This document shows positions 1 through 8,927 of a DNA stretch of 64,000 nucleotides, piece after piece. Source of the DNA: Oscillospiraceae bacterium (GTDB lineage Bacteria; Bacillota; Clostridia; Oscillospirales; Ruminococcaceae). The notes under the pieces were generated by a model, which did no database searches, was not told the origin of the DNA, and saw only the letters and a list, made by a program, of their open reading frames with translations. Position numbers and translations under genes: made by a program. Numbering within the stretch: the first letter of the stretch is position 1; each line of letters opens with the position of its first letter. The DNA lies in assembly GCA_024404915.1 (NCBI GenBank), contig JAKSPJ010000001.1, forward strand, positions 151,006 to 215,005. The letters run 5' to 3'.

Positions 1-118
1 GATACACCCGTTTCGCCCCGGTTTTCCTCCTTCGAGCCGGATTTTGACAGTTTTCAGATGCAGGGTACTCCGCCAACATACACAGACCATGATACCCACG
101 GTTTTTTATGAGAATCAC

Positions 119-147
119 TTGACAAATATATGGAAAACTGGTATAAT
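119..147 (+). promoter_or_regulatory. Promoter of tRNA-Leu(UAG)
   Basis: TTGACA at 119-124 and TATAAT at 142-147 are separated by 17 bp, a perfect sigma-A match. The tRNA begins about 30 bp downstream. The first 118 bases of the window show no gene. Confidence 0.85.
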
Positions 148-180
148 AATAGTCGCTGTCACGATATACAGCACAGAAAT

Positions 181-262
181 GCGAGTATGGCGGAACTGGC
201 AGACGCACCAGATTTAGGTTCTGGCGGAGAGATCCATGCAGGTTCGATTCCTGTTACTCGCA
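181..262 (+). tRNA. tRNA-Leu, anticodon UAG
   Basis: The acceptor stem GCGAGTA pairs with TACTCGC and discriminator A follows. The anticodon stem CCAGA/TCTGG holds a 7-base loop with TAG at its centre. A short variable-arm stem and the T-arm GGTTCGATTCC are present, as expected for a class II Leu tRNA. CCA is not encoded. Confidence 0.95.
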
Positions 263-267
263 TAAAA

Positions 268-296
268 GCAGTCCTTCTTACAAAGGGCTGCTTTTT
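268..296 (+). terminator. Terminator after tRNA-Leu
   Basis: GCAGTCCTT pairs with AAGGGCTGC (one G-U) and a T-run follows, six bases after the tRNA. Confidence 0.8.
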
Positions 297-350
297 CTTG
301 TGTCATCTTCCGAAAAAGAATGACCAAGGACAACCGCCCGAAAAAAACAA

Positions 351-383
351 AAAATCAGCAGTACGAATGTACCGCTGATTTTT
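351..383. terminator. Terminator 3' of the DUF805 gene
   Basis: AAAATCAGC...GCTGATTTT forms a hairpin with A/T tracts on both sides. It can end the minus-strand DUF805 transcript and back up the tRNA terminator. Confidence 0.75.
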
Positions 384-399
384 CTTTCATACATGCATC

Positions 400-783
400 T
401 TATACGCCCTGATCCAGCTTCGGATCAGAACCAAACTGGTTATCGCCGGAATCACCGGGCAGCAACAAGAAAATGATAATAACAATAGCACCGATACCTG
501 TGATGCTCAGCAGAAGCCACCAGCCGCTCTTGCCGGTGTCATGCAGTCTGCGAACACACAGCGACAATGACGGAACAATCAATACCAATTCATAGAGGAA
601 CAGCAAGATTTTTCCAACAACGCCCAGGAGACCGAAGACAAAGCAGAAAACCATGCTTGCCAAAAAAACTGCCAGGTATGCCCACCAGTAATCTGAACGC
701 GAAGCTCTTCCTTTGAAATCAGAAAAGTTTGCAATCATCTTCAGAGCTGCTTTCACAAATGGCAAATCCAAAAATCCTTCCAT
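400..783 (-). CDS. DUF805 family small membrane protein
   Basis: This is a 127-aa integral membrane protein of the DUF805 (YhaH-like) family, whose biochemical role is unknown. Family marks are visible: an N-terminal GRASRSDYWW motif before the first hydrophobic stretch, two further hydrophobic segments, RRLHDTGKSGWW between segments, and a C-terminal NQFG motif. I chose the ATG at 783 because GGAGGG lies seven bases upstream. A TTG five codons earlier would put that ribosome site inside the gene. It has its own promoter (828-856) and terminator, so it is probably monocistronic. Assignment to the family is firm; function is open. Confidence 0.85.
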   Translation of the reverse strand: MEGFLDLPFVKAALKMIANFSDFKGRASRSDYWWAYLAVFLASMVFCFVFGLLGVVGKILLFLYELVLIVPSLSLCVRRLHDTGKSGWWLLLSITGIGAIVIIIFLLLPGDSGDNQFGSDPKLDQGV

Positions 784-827
784 ATCATTACCCTCCAAAA
801 ATCATTCAGGAATCATCCTGTAAGCAT

Positions 828-856
828 ATTATATACGAAAATATTATAATTGTCAA
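828..856 (-). promoter_or_regulatory. Promoter of the DUF805 gene
   Basis: Read on the minus strand, TTGACA (851-856), a 17-bp spacer and TATAAT (828-833). Confidence 0.8.
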
Positions 857-881
857 TAGTTAACGCAAATTTTTTTCAGAA

Positions 882-3239
882 TCAGCACTGGGAAATATGC
901 CAGCACTCCTCTGCATACTGACGAATGGTGCGGTCAGAACTGAATGGGCCTGCTGCGCATGCATTGCGCCACTGCTTCGCAGAGAATGCCTCTGTATCAC
1001 GATAATCTGCCAGGGCACGCAGCTTGGTCTCCACATAATCCGGCAAATCCAGAAGCAGGTAGTAATGGTCCGGCTGATGCCAGCTTGCGCCGTCCAGCAA
1101 AGCAAAATACAGTTCACGGAATTCCCCTGTGCCATCGTCGGATACAGTACCGTCAATCAGACTTCTCACCACACGGGCAATCTTCGGGTTCTTCGCCATA
1201 ACAGAACGGCTGCAGTAATCCTTCAGATTTTCAATTTCTTCGACAGTTGCGCCAAAGATATAGTTGTTTTCTGTGCCGGCAGCCTCCACAATCTCAATGT
1301 TTGCGCCATCCAGTGTACCCAGTGTCACAGCACCATTCAGCATCATCTTCATGTTGCCGGTACCGGAAGCCTCTGTACCTGCAGTGGAAATCTGCTCGGA
1401 GATATCACAGGCAGCCACCAGTTTTTCCGCATAGGAAACATTGTAGTTGGTGACAAAATGCACCTTCAGCAAGCCCTTCATATCCGGGTCATTGTCTATC
1501 AGCTTCGCAATCTCATTGATATACTTGATAATAGCCTTTGCTCTGCGGTAGCCCGGTGCAGACTTTGCGCCAAACAGGAATGTAGTCGGCTGGAAGTTCT
1601 GAATGCTGCCGTCCTTGATGCCGTAATAAATCCACAGAATGGAGAAGGCATTCAGCAGCTGTCTCTTGTATTCATGCAGTCGCTTAATCTGAATATCAAA
1701 GCAGGAATCCGGATCAATTTCCACGCCCTCGGTTTTTGCGATATAATCTGCAAGCTGCTGCTTTTTCTGCTGCTTCACCGCATGGAATTTTGCCATAACG
1801 GCAGAATCATCAGCATAGGATGAAAGATTCTTCAGTGCATTCAGGTCTTTCAGGAATGCATCAGAGCCATTCAATTCTGTCAGCAAATCCGTAAGTTCCG
1901 GATTGCAGACACCCAGCCAGCGGCGCTGTGTAATACCATTGGTCTTGTTCTGGAATTTCTCAGGCCAGAGTGCATACCAGTCACTCAGAACAGTGGTTTT
2001 CAGCAATTCCGTATGAATTGCAGCCACGCCATTGACATATGTGCCGCAATACATTGCCATATTTGCCATGTGAACCTGGTTGTTCTTGATGATTCGCAGA
2101 GAAGCAATCTGCTTTTCACTGATATCCATTGCATAAAGCTCCTCCAGAAAACGCTCAGAAATCTGAAGCATGATGGAATAAATCTCCGGGAGAATTTCCT
2201 CCACCAGATCACAGTCCCATTTTTCCAGAGCTTCCTGCATAATGGTGTGGTTGGTGTAAGAGAAAATCTTCTTTGCCATTTCCAGAGCTGCCTCAAAGGA
2301 ATAGCCCTCCAGTTTCAGCAGACGAATCAGTTCCGGAATGGAAATAACCGGGTGGGTATCATTCAGCTGCACTGCCAGATGCTCCGGCAAAGAATCCAGT
2401 GTGCCGAACTGTGCCTTATGCTTTTTCAGGCAGTCTGCCAGAGATGCAGCACAGAAGAAATACTGCTGCTTCAGGCGAAGCAGTTTTCCGGATCTGGTAT
2501 CATCATTGGGATACAGACAGCGTGAAATATCCTCTGCGGCAATGATTGCCTGGGATGCATTCAGGTAATCCTGTGCATTGAAGGTGTGGAAGTCGAATGC
2601 CTGTACCGGCTCTGCCTGCCACAAGCGCAATGTGCCGATATGAGGTTGTTTGCCGTCGGTTTCGTAACCGATAACCGGCATATCATACGGCACTGCACGG
2701 ACAGTCTGTCCCTGATACTGAATCAGGACTGCTTCACTTTCATTGCGAATGCTCCAGGGATCGCCGAAGGTCTGCCAGTCGTCACCTGTTTCTGTCTGAC
2801 GACCGTTTTCAAAGCCCTGCTTGAACAAGCCATAGCGATAACGCACGCCATAGCCGTCCACCGGCAGAGAGCATGCTGCCGCACTGTCCAGAAAACAGGC
2901 AGCCAGTCTGCCGAGACCGCCGTTGCCCAGTGCAGCATCTTCAATATCCTCAAATACAGAAAGGGAGGTGCCTGCCTTCTCAAAGGCCTGCTCCATGTCC
3001 TTCAGCAGTCCCAGGCAGTACAGGTTATTGTATACTGCACGGCCCACCAGAAATTCCATGGAAAAATAGCATACTCTCCGTGATGCCAGATGTGATGCCC
3101 TGCACTGATTCCAATGGGGCAGAATCTGCTCCATTACCGCCTGGCTGACAGCATTGTGAAGCTGATGCGCATCCGCAGAGGATGCAGATGTCTGAAGTAA
3201 TTCTTCCGCACGATGAAAAATTGTATCTGCTTGACTCAT
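882..3239 (-). CDS. glgP: Glycogen/starch alpha-glucan phosphorylase
   Basis: This cytoplasmic PLP enzyme releases glucose-1-phosphate from the non-reducing ends of glycogen or maltodextrin. The 785-aa protein is full length for the family (about 750-850 aa). The PLP-lysine motif EASGTGNMKMMLNG is intact, placing the Schiff-base lysine near residue 631. Other conserved blocks are FSMEFLVGR, GLGRLAACFLDS and QLNDTHP. The ATG at 3239 has AGGAGG seven bases upstream, and a separate promoter lies at 3304-3332. GlgP and MalP cannot be told apart from sequence alone. In a cellulolytic gut bacterium it would recover stored glycogen or imported oligosaccharides. Confidence 0.96.
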   Translation of the reverse strand: MSQADTIFHRAEELLQTSASSADAHQLHNAVSQAVMEQILPHWNQCRASHLASRRVCYFSMEFLVGRAVYNNLYCLGLLKDMEQAFEKAGTSLSVFEDIEDAALGNGGLGRLAACFLDSAAACSLPVDGYGVRYRYGLFKQGFENGRQTETGDDWQTFGDPWSIRNESEAVLIQYQGQTVRAVPYDMPVIGYETDGKQPHIGTLRLWQAEPVQAFDFHTFNAQDYLNASQAIIAAEDISRCLYPNDDTRSGKLLRLKQQYFFCAASLADCLKKHKAQFGTLDSLPEHLAVQLNDTHPVISIPELIRLLKLEGYSFEAALEMAKKIFSYTNHTIMQEALEKWDCDLVEEILPEIYSIMLQISERFLEELYAMDISEKQIASLRIIKNNQVHMANMAMYCGTYVNGVAAIHTELLKTTVLSDWYALWPEKFQNKTNGITQRRWLGVCNPELTDLLTELNGSDAFLKDLNALKNLSSYADDSAVMAKFHAVKQQKKQQLADYIAKTEGVEIDPDSCFDIQIKRLHEYKRQLLNAFSILWIYYGIKDGSIQNFQPTTFLFGAKSAPGYRRAKAIIKYINEIAKLIDNDPDMKGLLKVHFVTNYNVSYAEKLVAACDISEQISTAGTEASGTGNMKMMLNGAVTLGTLDGANIEIVEAAGTENNYIFGATVEEIENLKDYCSRSVMAKNPKIARVVRSLIDGTVSDDGTGEFRELYFALLDGASWHQPDHYYLLLDLPDYVETKLRALADYRDTEAFSAKQWRNACAAGPFSSDRTIRQYAEECWHISQC

Positions 3240-3303
3240 TTGGTTCCTCCTAAAATGAAAACTGAATAGTTGTGGTTGTCTGTTTCTATCTCCCGTCCCA
3301 TAT

Positions 3304-3332
3304 ATTATAACACATTTTACGAATCATTGCAA
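3304..3332 (-). promoter_or_regulatory. Promoter of glgP
   Basis: Minus strand TTGCAA (3327-3332), 17-bp spacer, TATAAT (3304-3309), placed just after the stop codon of dtd. Confidence 0.75.
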
Positions 3333-3336
3333 TGCC

Positions 3337-3801
3337 TTAGTGATTACGGGGTTTCTTGAAATCATCCGTATCCAGCCAGATGGTAAAGGGACCATCATTC
3401 AGCAATGACACATCCATATGTGCGCCAAAAACGCCGCAGTCCGTATGGGGAATGACCGCACGGCATTTTTCAATAAACATTTCATAAAGCCGCTTTGCTT
3501 CATCCGGCTTTGCGGCATGGGAAAAGCTGGGCCTTGTACCCTTGCGGCAGTCTGCACAAAGCGTAAACTGCGAAATAATCAGCAATGCGCCGCCCACATC
3601 CTGAATGCTGCAGTTGGTCTTGCCTTCTGCATCCGGAAAAATGCGCAGCTTCAGCAGTTTTTCTGTCAGCACACGGACTTCCTCTTCTGTATCCTCCTCT
3701 GTTACTCCCAGCAGTACCAGAAAGCCCTTTTCTATGGCGCCCGTGACGGTTCCCTCCACTGTCACGGATGCCTGTGTCACACGTTGAATCAATGCCCGCA
3801 T
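3337..3801 (-). CDS. dtd: D-aminoacyl-tRNA deacylase
   Basis: DTD hydrolyses D-amino acids wrongly attached to tRNA, freeing tRNA for translation. The 154-aa length is typical. It starts MRALIQRVTQASV and carries both active-site signatures, SQFTL near residue 78 and NDGPFT near 135 (family consensus NxGPxT). It is the last gene of the operon that begins with alr, 15 bp after metH. An alanine racemase at the head and a D-aminoacyl-tRNA editor at the tail make biological sense together. Confidence 0.95.
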   Translation of the reverse strand: MRALIQRVTQASVTVEGTVTGAIEKGFLVLLGVTEEDTEEEVRVLTEKLLKLRIFPDAEGKTNCSIQDVGGALLIISQFTLCADCRKGTRPSFSHAAKPDEAKRLYEMFIEKCRAVIPHTDCGVFGAHMDVSLLNDGPFTIWLDTDDFKKPRNH

Positions 3802-3816
3802 ATGAACCCCCTGTTA

Positions 3817-6180
3817 TCAGTCATAGACCTGTTTTGCAAAATCCACAGTTGCTTTTGCATCCTTGGCATAGCAGTCAGCGCCGATGGATTCCGCATAGTC
3901 AGCTGTCAGCACAGCACCGCCCACCACCGTTTTACAGGATGGGTATTGTTCATGCAGCAGCCTGATGGTTTCCTCCATCGCTCCCACCGTGGTTGTCATC
4001 AGAGCCGACAAGCCCACCAGCCGCACCTGATGTTCGATTGCCGCATCCACGATGGTCTGGGGAGCAACATCCTTGCCCAGATCCAGCACCTGATAGCCAT
4101 AATTATCCAGCAGCAGGCGCACAATATTCTTTCCGATATCATGGACATCGCCCTTGACAGTTGCCAGTACGATTCCGCCCTTTTTTCCGGATCCGCCATT
4201 TTCCTGCGCCGTGATATGCTGTTTAATCACGCCAAAGGCACTCTGGGCTGCGGTGGCCGCCTGAATCAGCTGCGGCAGGAACACCTTGCCCTTTTCGTAA
4301 TCCTCACCCACTGCATCCAATGCGGGAATCAGCATATTGTTCACCACATCCAGCGCATCCTGGGTGGTCAGCGCCTCCTCTGTCAGCCGTGCCGCATCCT
4401 GCCGCAGTCCATGCATTACTGCACCCTGCAGCGTCAGCTTTTCATTTGCAGGGGCAGGTGCCGCATTGGCCGCAGGCTGTCCGTCGCCCTGATATGCCGC
4501 AATAAAATCAGCACAGTTTTCGTCGAATCCTGCCAGCATGCGATAGGCACGAACCGCATCCATCATGCCCTCTGCCATGGGGTTCATAATCGGCAGTGTC
4601 AAACCCTTTGTCAACGCCATGCAAAGAAAATTGCGGTTAATCATAGGACGATTCGGCAAACCAAAACTGATATTGGAAACGCCAAGCACCGTCTGCAAGC
4701 CCAGTTCCTCATGCACACGCTGTACTGCTGTCAGCGTTTCCACAGGGCCGTTTGAACCTGTGGAGGCAGTCAGTGTCAGGCAGTCCAGAAAAACATCTTC
4801 CTTTGGAATACCCAGCGCCACTGCACGTTCCAGTATTTTTTTGCCAATCTGAAAACGTTCCTCCGATGAAGTGGGAATACCGTTTTCATCCAGCGTCAGG
4901 CCCACAATTGCAGCACCGTAGTGCTTCACCAGGGGCAAAACCGCCTGCAAAGACTCCTCTTTGCCGTTCACAGAATTCACAATCGGCTTTCCGGGATAAA
5001 TACGCAGTGCCGCTTCCAGTGCAGCCGGAGAAGAAGAATCCAGCTGCAGAGGCAAATCCGTAACTTCCAGAATCGCTTCCACTGCCTTTGGCAATACCGC
5101 TGTCTCATCAATGCCGGGCGTTCCCACATTTACATCCAGAATATCAGCACCTGCTTCTGTCTGGGAGATGGCTTCATTTCGCAGATAATCAAAGTCTCTC
5201 TCCAGCAGTGCCTGTTTCATGCGCTTTTTGCCTGTGGGATTAATTCGTTCACCAATAACACGCGGCATATCCAGCATCACCGTTCTTGTGCCGGAACAAA
5301 TCGCATGTATCTTTTTCGGCAAGTCCCTGCCCCGCTTCTGATTCTTCAAATGGCTGCACACACTGCGGATAAACTCCGGTGTTGTGCCGCAGCATCCGCC
5401 GAAAATCTGCACGCCGCTTTCCGCAAAGGGCAGCATATATTCGCCAAAGGCCTCCGGTGTCATATCATAAGCACCTGTCACCGGATCTGGCAAACCTGCA
5501 TTTGGCTTTGCAATCAGCGGCAGGCTGGTCCATTTGGCCATTTCACGAATCATAGGCAGAATTTCGTTTGGTCCCAGAGAACAGTTAATGCCGATGGCAG
5601 ATGCACCCAAGCCCTCCAGGGTCATTGCCGCCGCAGAAACGGGACAGCCTGTAAAGGTTCTGCCGTTTTCCATAAAGGACATGGTCACCATCACAGGCAG
5701 ACTGGTGTTTTCCTTTGCTGCCAGCAATGCCGCCTTTGTTTCCAGCAGGTCACTCATGGTCTCAATCACAATGAGATCTGCGCCCGCAGCTGCGCCTGCA
5801 AGACATACTGTCCTGAAAGCATCATATGCCGCATCAAAGGTCATAGAACCGGCCGGCGGCAAAAGCTGTCCTGTGGGGCCGATATCCAGTGCCACACAGA
5901 CATGTTCTCCCACAGCTTCCCTTGCAAGACGAATTGCCGCAGCAATACTTTCTGCTGCATCAACGCCTGTATTCGCAAGTTTCAAGGGGTTTGCGCCAAA
6001 GGTATTGGCATATACAATCTGGGAACCTGCCTCTGCATAGGCACGATGCACCGCCGCCACCCGTTCCGGTTCTGTCAGGTTCAGACGTTCCGGCAGTTCG
6101 CCGGGGGCAAGGCGCAGCATGGTACCCATACCGCCATCCAGAAATACAAATTCCTGTTTCAGTAAAGCGTTAAAATCCAT
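3817..6180 (-). CDS. metH: Cobalamin-dependent methionine synthase, without reactivation domain
   Basis: MetH moves a methyl group from 5-methyl-tetrahydrofolate through cobalamin to homocysteine. The 787-aa protein has a homocysteine-methyltransferase domain (about 1-300, zinc ligands in NCSLGP and GGCCGTT), a pterin-binding domain (about 310-560), a B12 cap and a B12-binding domain (about 590-787) with DVHDIG, the cobalt-ligand His near 680. The C-terminal SAM-binding reactivation domain of E. coli MetH (1227 aa) is absent; it is the separate gene just upstream. Start ATG at 6180 has GGAGG close upstream and leaves a clean 37-bp gap to that gene; the longer open frame would overlap it. Confidence 0.95.
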   Translation of the reverse strand: MDFNALLKQEFVFLDGGMGTMLRLAPGELPERLNLTEPERVAAVHRAYAEAGSQIVYANTFGANPLKLANTGVDAAESIAAAIRLAREAVGEHVCVALDIGPTGQLLPPAGSMTFDAAYDAFRTVCLAGAAAGADLIVIETMSDLLETKAALLAAKENTSLPVMVTMSFMENGRTFTGCPVSAAAMTLEGLGASAIGINCSLGPNEILPMIREMAKWTSLPLIAKPNAGLPDPVTGAYDMTPEAFGEYMLPFAESGVQIFGGCCGTTPEFIRSVCSHLKNQKRGRDLPKKIHAICSGTRTVMLDMPRVIGERINPTGKKRMKQALLERDFDYLRNEAISQTEAGADILDVNVGTPGIDETAVLPKAVEAILEVTDLPLQLDSSSPAALEAALRIYPGKPIVNSVNGKEESLQAVLPLVKHYGAAIVGLTLDENGIPTSSEERFQIGKKILERAVALGIPKEDVFLDCLTLTASTGSNGPVETLTAVQRVHEELGLQTVLGVSNISFGLPNRPMINRNFLCMALTKGLTLPIMNPMAEGMMDAVRAYRMLAGFDENCADFIAAYQGDGQPAANAAPAPANEKLTLQGAVMHGLRQDAARLTEEALTTQDALDVVNNMLIPALDAVGEDYEKGKVFLPQLIQAATAAQSAFGVIKQHITAQENGGSGKKGGIVLATVKGDVHDIGKNIVRLLLDNYGYQVLDLGKDVAPQTIVDAAIEHQVRLVGLSALMTTTVGAMEETIRLLHEQYPSCKTVVGGAVLTADYAESIGADCYAKDAKATVDFAKQVYD

Positions 6181-6217
6181 AGTTTCCTCCAACATCCCGC
6201 CAATGCGATTCGTGTAT

Positions 6218-6871
6218 TCAGGAACGCATGCTGCAATCATCGTGATAGGGGCATTCCCCGCAGGAATTGCCGCAGCAGAATCTTCTTGCATCCTTCACCG
6301 GCTGATGGGAAAGCCCCATCACAGCGGTCACTGACTTCATCGGCAGAAGCATCTGATTCGGTGTCACCGTCAGCCCGATTTTTCGGGTGGCATCTGCCAG
6401 CTGCAGCAGGCTTTGCTGCTGTGCAATAGGGAAATCGCCGTATCCTGCACTGAATCGTGCCGTATAATAGGGATAGGGATATTTTTGTTTAATTTCTTCT
6501 TCCAGGTCATTGCAGACCTTCTCCACAGCGGCACCAGCAACAGCATCCAGCATAACTGCCTTCGTCATATCGCTAACCTCTGCACGGCGAATCAGCGCAT
6601 CCACCGGGGCAGAAAGTGTCACCGCCATCAATACAGCCTCTGTACAGCCTGTGAGATGTGCGGCGATGTCCTTTCCCTGCAGCAGCAATCCACCCAGGTA
6701 CACCCCTTCCGCTTTGTGCTCCACCGGCAGCAATCTGTAGATGGTTCGGGGATTCGCCGCACGGCACAGCTCTTCCATGCACTGCTCCAGGGTTTCCGAA
6801 AGCTGTGCATCCAGCTCCGGTGTGCGCAGATACATCAGGATCTCTTGTCTGTCCAGTTCCGAGGGCTGCAT
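6218..6871 (-). CDS. Methionine synthase reactivation subunit (MetH activation domain protein)
   Basis: This 217-aa protein matches the C-terminal reactivation domain of long MetH, which binds SAM and re-methylates oxidised cobalamin. Visible marks are RFSAGYGDFP near residue 140, the later LLPMKSVTAVMGLS segment, and a Cys-rich tail (CCGNSCGECPYHDDC). Its ATG directly follows the TGA of metF and its own stop is 37 bp before metH, so all three are co-transcribed. A free-standing activator next to a short MetH is a known Firmicute arrangement. The Cys-rich tail could bind a metal or cluster; that is inference. Confidence 0.9.
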   Translation of the reverse strand: MQPSELDRQEILMYLRTPELDAQLSETLEQCMEELCRAANPRTIYRLLPVEHKAEGVYLGGLLLQGKDIAAHLTGCTEAVLMAVTLSAPVDALIRRAEVSDMTKAVMLDAVAGAAVEKVCNDLEEEIKQKYPYPYYTARFSAGYGDFPIAQQQSLLQLADATRKIGLTVTPNQMLLPMKSVTAVMGLSHQPVKDARRFCCGNSCGECPYHDDCSMRS

Positions 6872-7729
6872 TCAGCACTCCTCCCCGATCTGTTCCATAA
6901 TATAACGTGCCACATCGGGATTATTCATTGTGTAGATGTGAATGCCGTCCACGCCCTGACTCTGCAAATCCAGAATCTGAACAATCGCATATTCCAGTCC
7001 TGCCGCTTTCAGCGATACCGGATCGTCTGCATAGCGTGCCATCAGCTTGGAGAGTCTGGAAGGAATGCTTGCGCCGCAGAGTGATACCATTCGTTCAATG
7101 GATTTCTTAGAGGTCACAGGCATAATGCCGGCCTCCATAGGGACGGTAATTCCCTTCCGGGCCAGTTTCTCTCTGAACGCATAGAAATCCGGGTTGTGGA
7201 AAAACAGCTGTGAAATCAGATGCATTGCACCTGCATCCACCTTCTCTTTCAGGTGCTGAATATCCGTTTCCAGATCCGGTGCCTCCGGATGTCCTTCCGG
7301 ATAACAGGCCGCCGCAATATCAAAATCGCCCTGTTCACGGATAAAAGCAATCAGGTCAGCTGCATAGTGAAAATCTGTTTTCGGCGGCAGATTGGGATTA
7401 CGGTCACCACGAAGTGCAAGAATATTCTCAATCCCCTTCTGACGAAAAATCTGCAGCTTTTCCAGAACAGACTCCCTGGTTTCATTGATACAGGGAAGAT
7501 GTGCCACAGATGCAATCTGATGCTGTTCCTGAATGGCCTCACAGATGTCTGCTGTGGAGGCTCCGGGGGCAGAACCGCCTGCGCCATAGGTCACACTGAT
7601 GAAGTCCGGTTTCAAATCCTTCAACGTCCCCAGTGTACGATAGATATTCTCAATGGGAACGTCCGGCTTCGGCGGAAACACCTCAAAGGACACCACTTTT
7701 TTCTTTGCAAACAATGAACCAACTTTCAT
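6872..7729 (-). CDS. metF: 5,10-methylenetetrahydrofolate reductase
   Basis: MetF reduces methylene-THF to 5-methyl-THF, the methyl donor for the MetH encoded two genes downstream. The 285-aa protein has the typical TIM-barrel start (FEVFPPK), ISVTYGAGGS and LALRGD. The ATG at 7729 is preceded by GAGGAT at good spacing; the longer frame upstream would run into ung. The ung stop lies 7 bp upstream and the reactivation gene follows with no gap, so metF sits inside the alr-dtd operon. Confidence 0.95.
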   Translation of the reverse strand: MKVGSLFAKKKVVSFEVFPPKPDVPIENIYRTLGTLKDLKPDFISVTYGAGGSAPGASTADICEAIQEQHQIASVAHLPCINETRESVLEKLQIFRQKGIENILALRGDRNPNLPPKTDFHYAADLIAFIREQGDFDIAAACYPEGHPEAPDLETDIQHLKEKVDAGAMHLISQLFFHNPDFYAFREKLARKGITVPMEAGIMPVTSKKSIERMVSLCGASIPSRLSKLMARYADDPVSLKAAGLEYAIVQILDLQSQGVDGIHIYTMNNPDVARYIMEQIGEEC

Positions 7730-7736
7730 ATTATCC

Positions 7737-8426
7737 TCATTTCCTGTCTGATTCCGCTTGCACATGCCAGTCAATGGGCTGCATGCCATGCTGCATCAGG
7801 AATGTATTTGTTTTTGAAAAATGTCTGCATCCGAAAAATCCATGATATGCAGATAAGGGACTCGGATGAGGACACTGCAGCACCAGATGCTGCGGATTGG
7901 TAATGAATTTTGCCTTTTCACGGGCATTGCGGCCCCACAGCAGAAAAACCATCGGCTTTTCCCGCTGATTCAGCTTCTGGATAATGGCATCTGTCAGCTG
8001 CTCCCATCCCACGCCATGATGGGAATTCGCCTGCCCTGCACGGACAGTCAAGGCCGCATTCAGAAGCAGCACGCCCTGTTTCGCCCAGGCAGTCAGGTCT
8101 CCGCCGCTGCTGCGGTTGTCAATCCCCACATCATCCAGTATTTCCTTGTAGATGTTCACCAGAGAAGGAGGCGGCTGCACTCCCTCCTGCACCGAAAAAC
8201 TTAGACCATGTGCCTGTCCTTCCCCGTGATAGGGATCCTGTCCCAGAATCACGCATCGCACATCGGCGTAGGGGGTATACTTCAATGCATTAAAAATATG
8301 ATGCATATTCGGATATATCACTTTTGTCTGATATTCCACAATCAGGAATTTCCGTAATTGCTGATAGCTTTCACTTTCAAAATCTTCCTTCAGCAAAAGA
8401 TCCCAGTCATTTCCAATATGTACCAT
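7737..8426 (-). CDS. ung: Uracil-DNA glycosylase, family 1
   Basis: Ung removes uracil from DNA to start base-excision repair. The 229-aa length is normal. The water-activating motif GQDPYH (catalytic Asp near 64) and the DNA-intercalating loop HPSPLSA (near 187-193) are both intact. The start codon lies one base after the stop of the preceding gene, so translation is probably coupled. Confidence 0.97.
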   Translation of the reverse strand: MVHIGNDWDLLLKEDFESESYQQLRKFLIVEYQTKVIYPNMHHIFNALKYTPYADVRCVILGQDPYHGEGQAHGLSFSVQEGVQPPPSLVNIYKEILDDVGIDNRSSGGDLTAWAKQGVLLLNAALTVRAGQANSHHGVGWEQLTDAIIQKLNQREKPMVFLLWGRNAREKAKFITNPQHLVLQCPHPSPLSAYHGFFGCRHFSKTNTFLMQHGMQPIDWHVQAESDRK

Positions 8427-8427
8427 G

Positions 8428-8916
8428 TTATTCTTCCTTTTCTGCGTGCAGATGCAGATAATAATACCAATTCTGCTCTTTCAGATCTGAGCATGGTGTG
8501 CCTTTGTCCGTGGGGGGCACATCGCCTTCTGCAAATACCAGATAGCTCTGATTCAGAATACCGCCGCTTCTGCGCAGAATAAATTTTACACAGCTGTCAG
8601 AGCTGACAACAGATTCCACATCAGCGTGAATCAGCTCCTCCACTGCCTTTTCAAAGGCTCTGTATTCATTGGTATCCTCTGCACGCACTCCATAATGCGC
8701 ATCAATGGACAGTACGCCTTCAATGCGGGTTGTAATTTCGCTGGCCTTCAGATAGGAGGCCACCGTATGATACGCATCTGCGTGTTCTGCATAAATGGCA
8801 TTCACCTGGTCTTCATCGTATTTTCCATCTCTGAACAGGGCAAAGTTACCTATTCCCACCAGAATCAGAAAGCCCAGTGCCAGATAAATCCAGTGTCTGA
8901 TTTTTGAATTTGACAT
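8428..8916 (-). CDS. Unknown protein with one N-terminal membrane anchor
   Basis: I do not recognise this 162-aa protein. It has a short basic N-terminus, one hydrophobic segment (about residues 9-25), then a soluble, acidic domain of about 135 residues that would lie outside the cell. The domain contains a few scattered cysteines but no catalytic motif I can name. The ATG at 8916 has AAGGAG six bases upstream; an earlier TTG has none. It lies 11 bp after alr and 1 bp before ung. Confidence 0.8.
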   Translation of the reverse strand: MSNSKIRHWIYLALGFLILVGIGNFALFRDGKYDEDQVNAIYAEHADAYHTVASYLKASEITTRIEGVLSIDAHYGVRAEDTNEYRAFEKAVEELIHADVESVVSSDSCVKFILRRSGGILNQSYLVFAEGDVPPTDKGTPCSDLKEQNWYYYLHLHAEKEE

Positions 8917-8927
8917 TTTCTGCTCCT

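Noticed and set aside
3418..4755. 445-codon plus-strand frame over metH/dtd
   Set aside because: Cys/His-rich shadow of strong minus-strand genes; no start signal or protein-like pattern. The same holds for other long plus-strand frames at 4921-6165 and 30196-32217.
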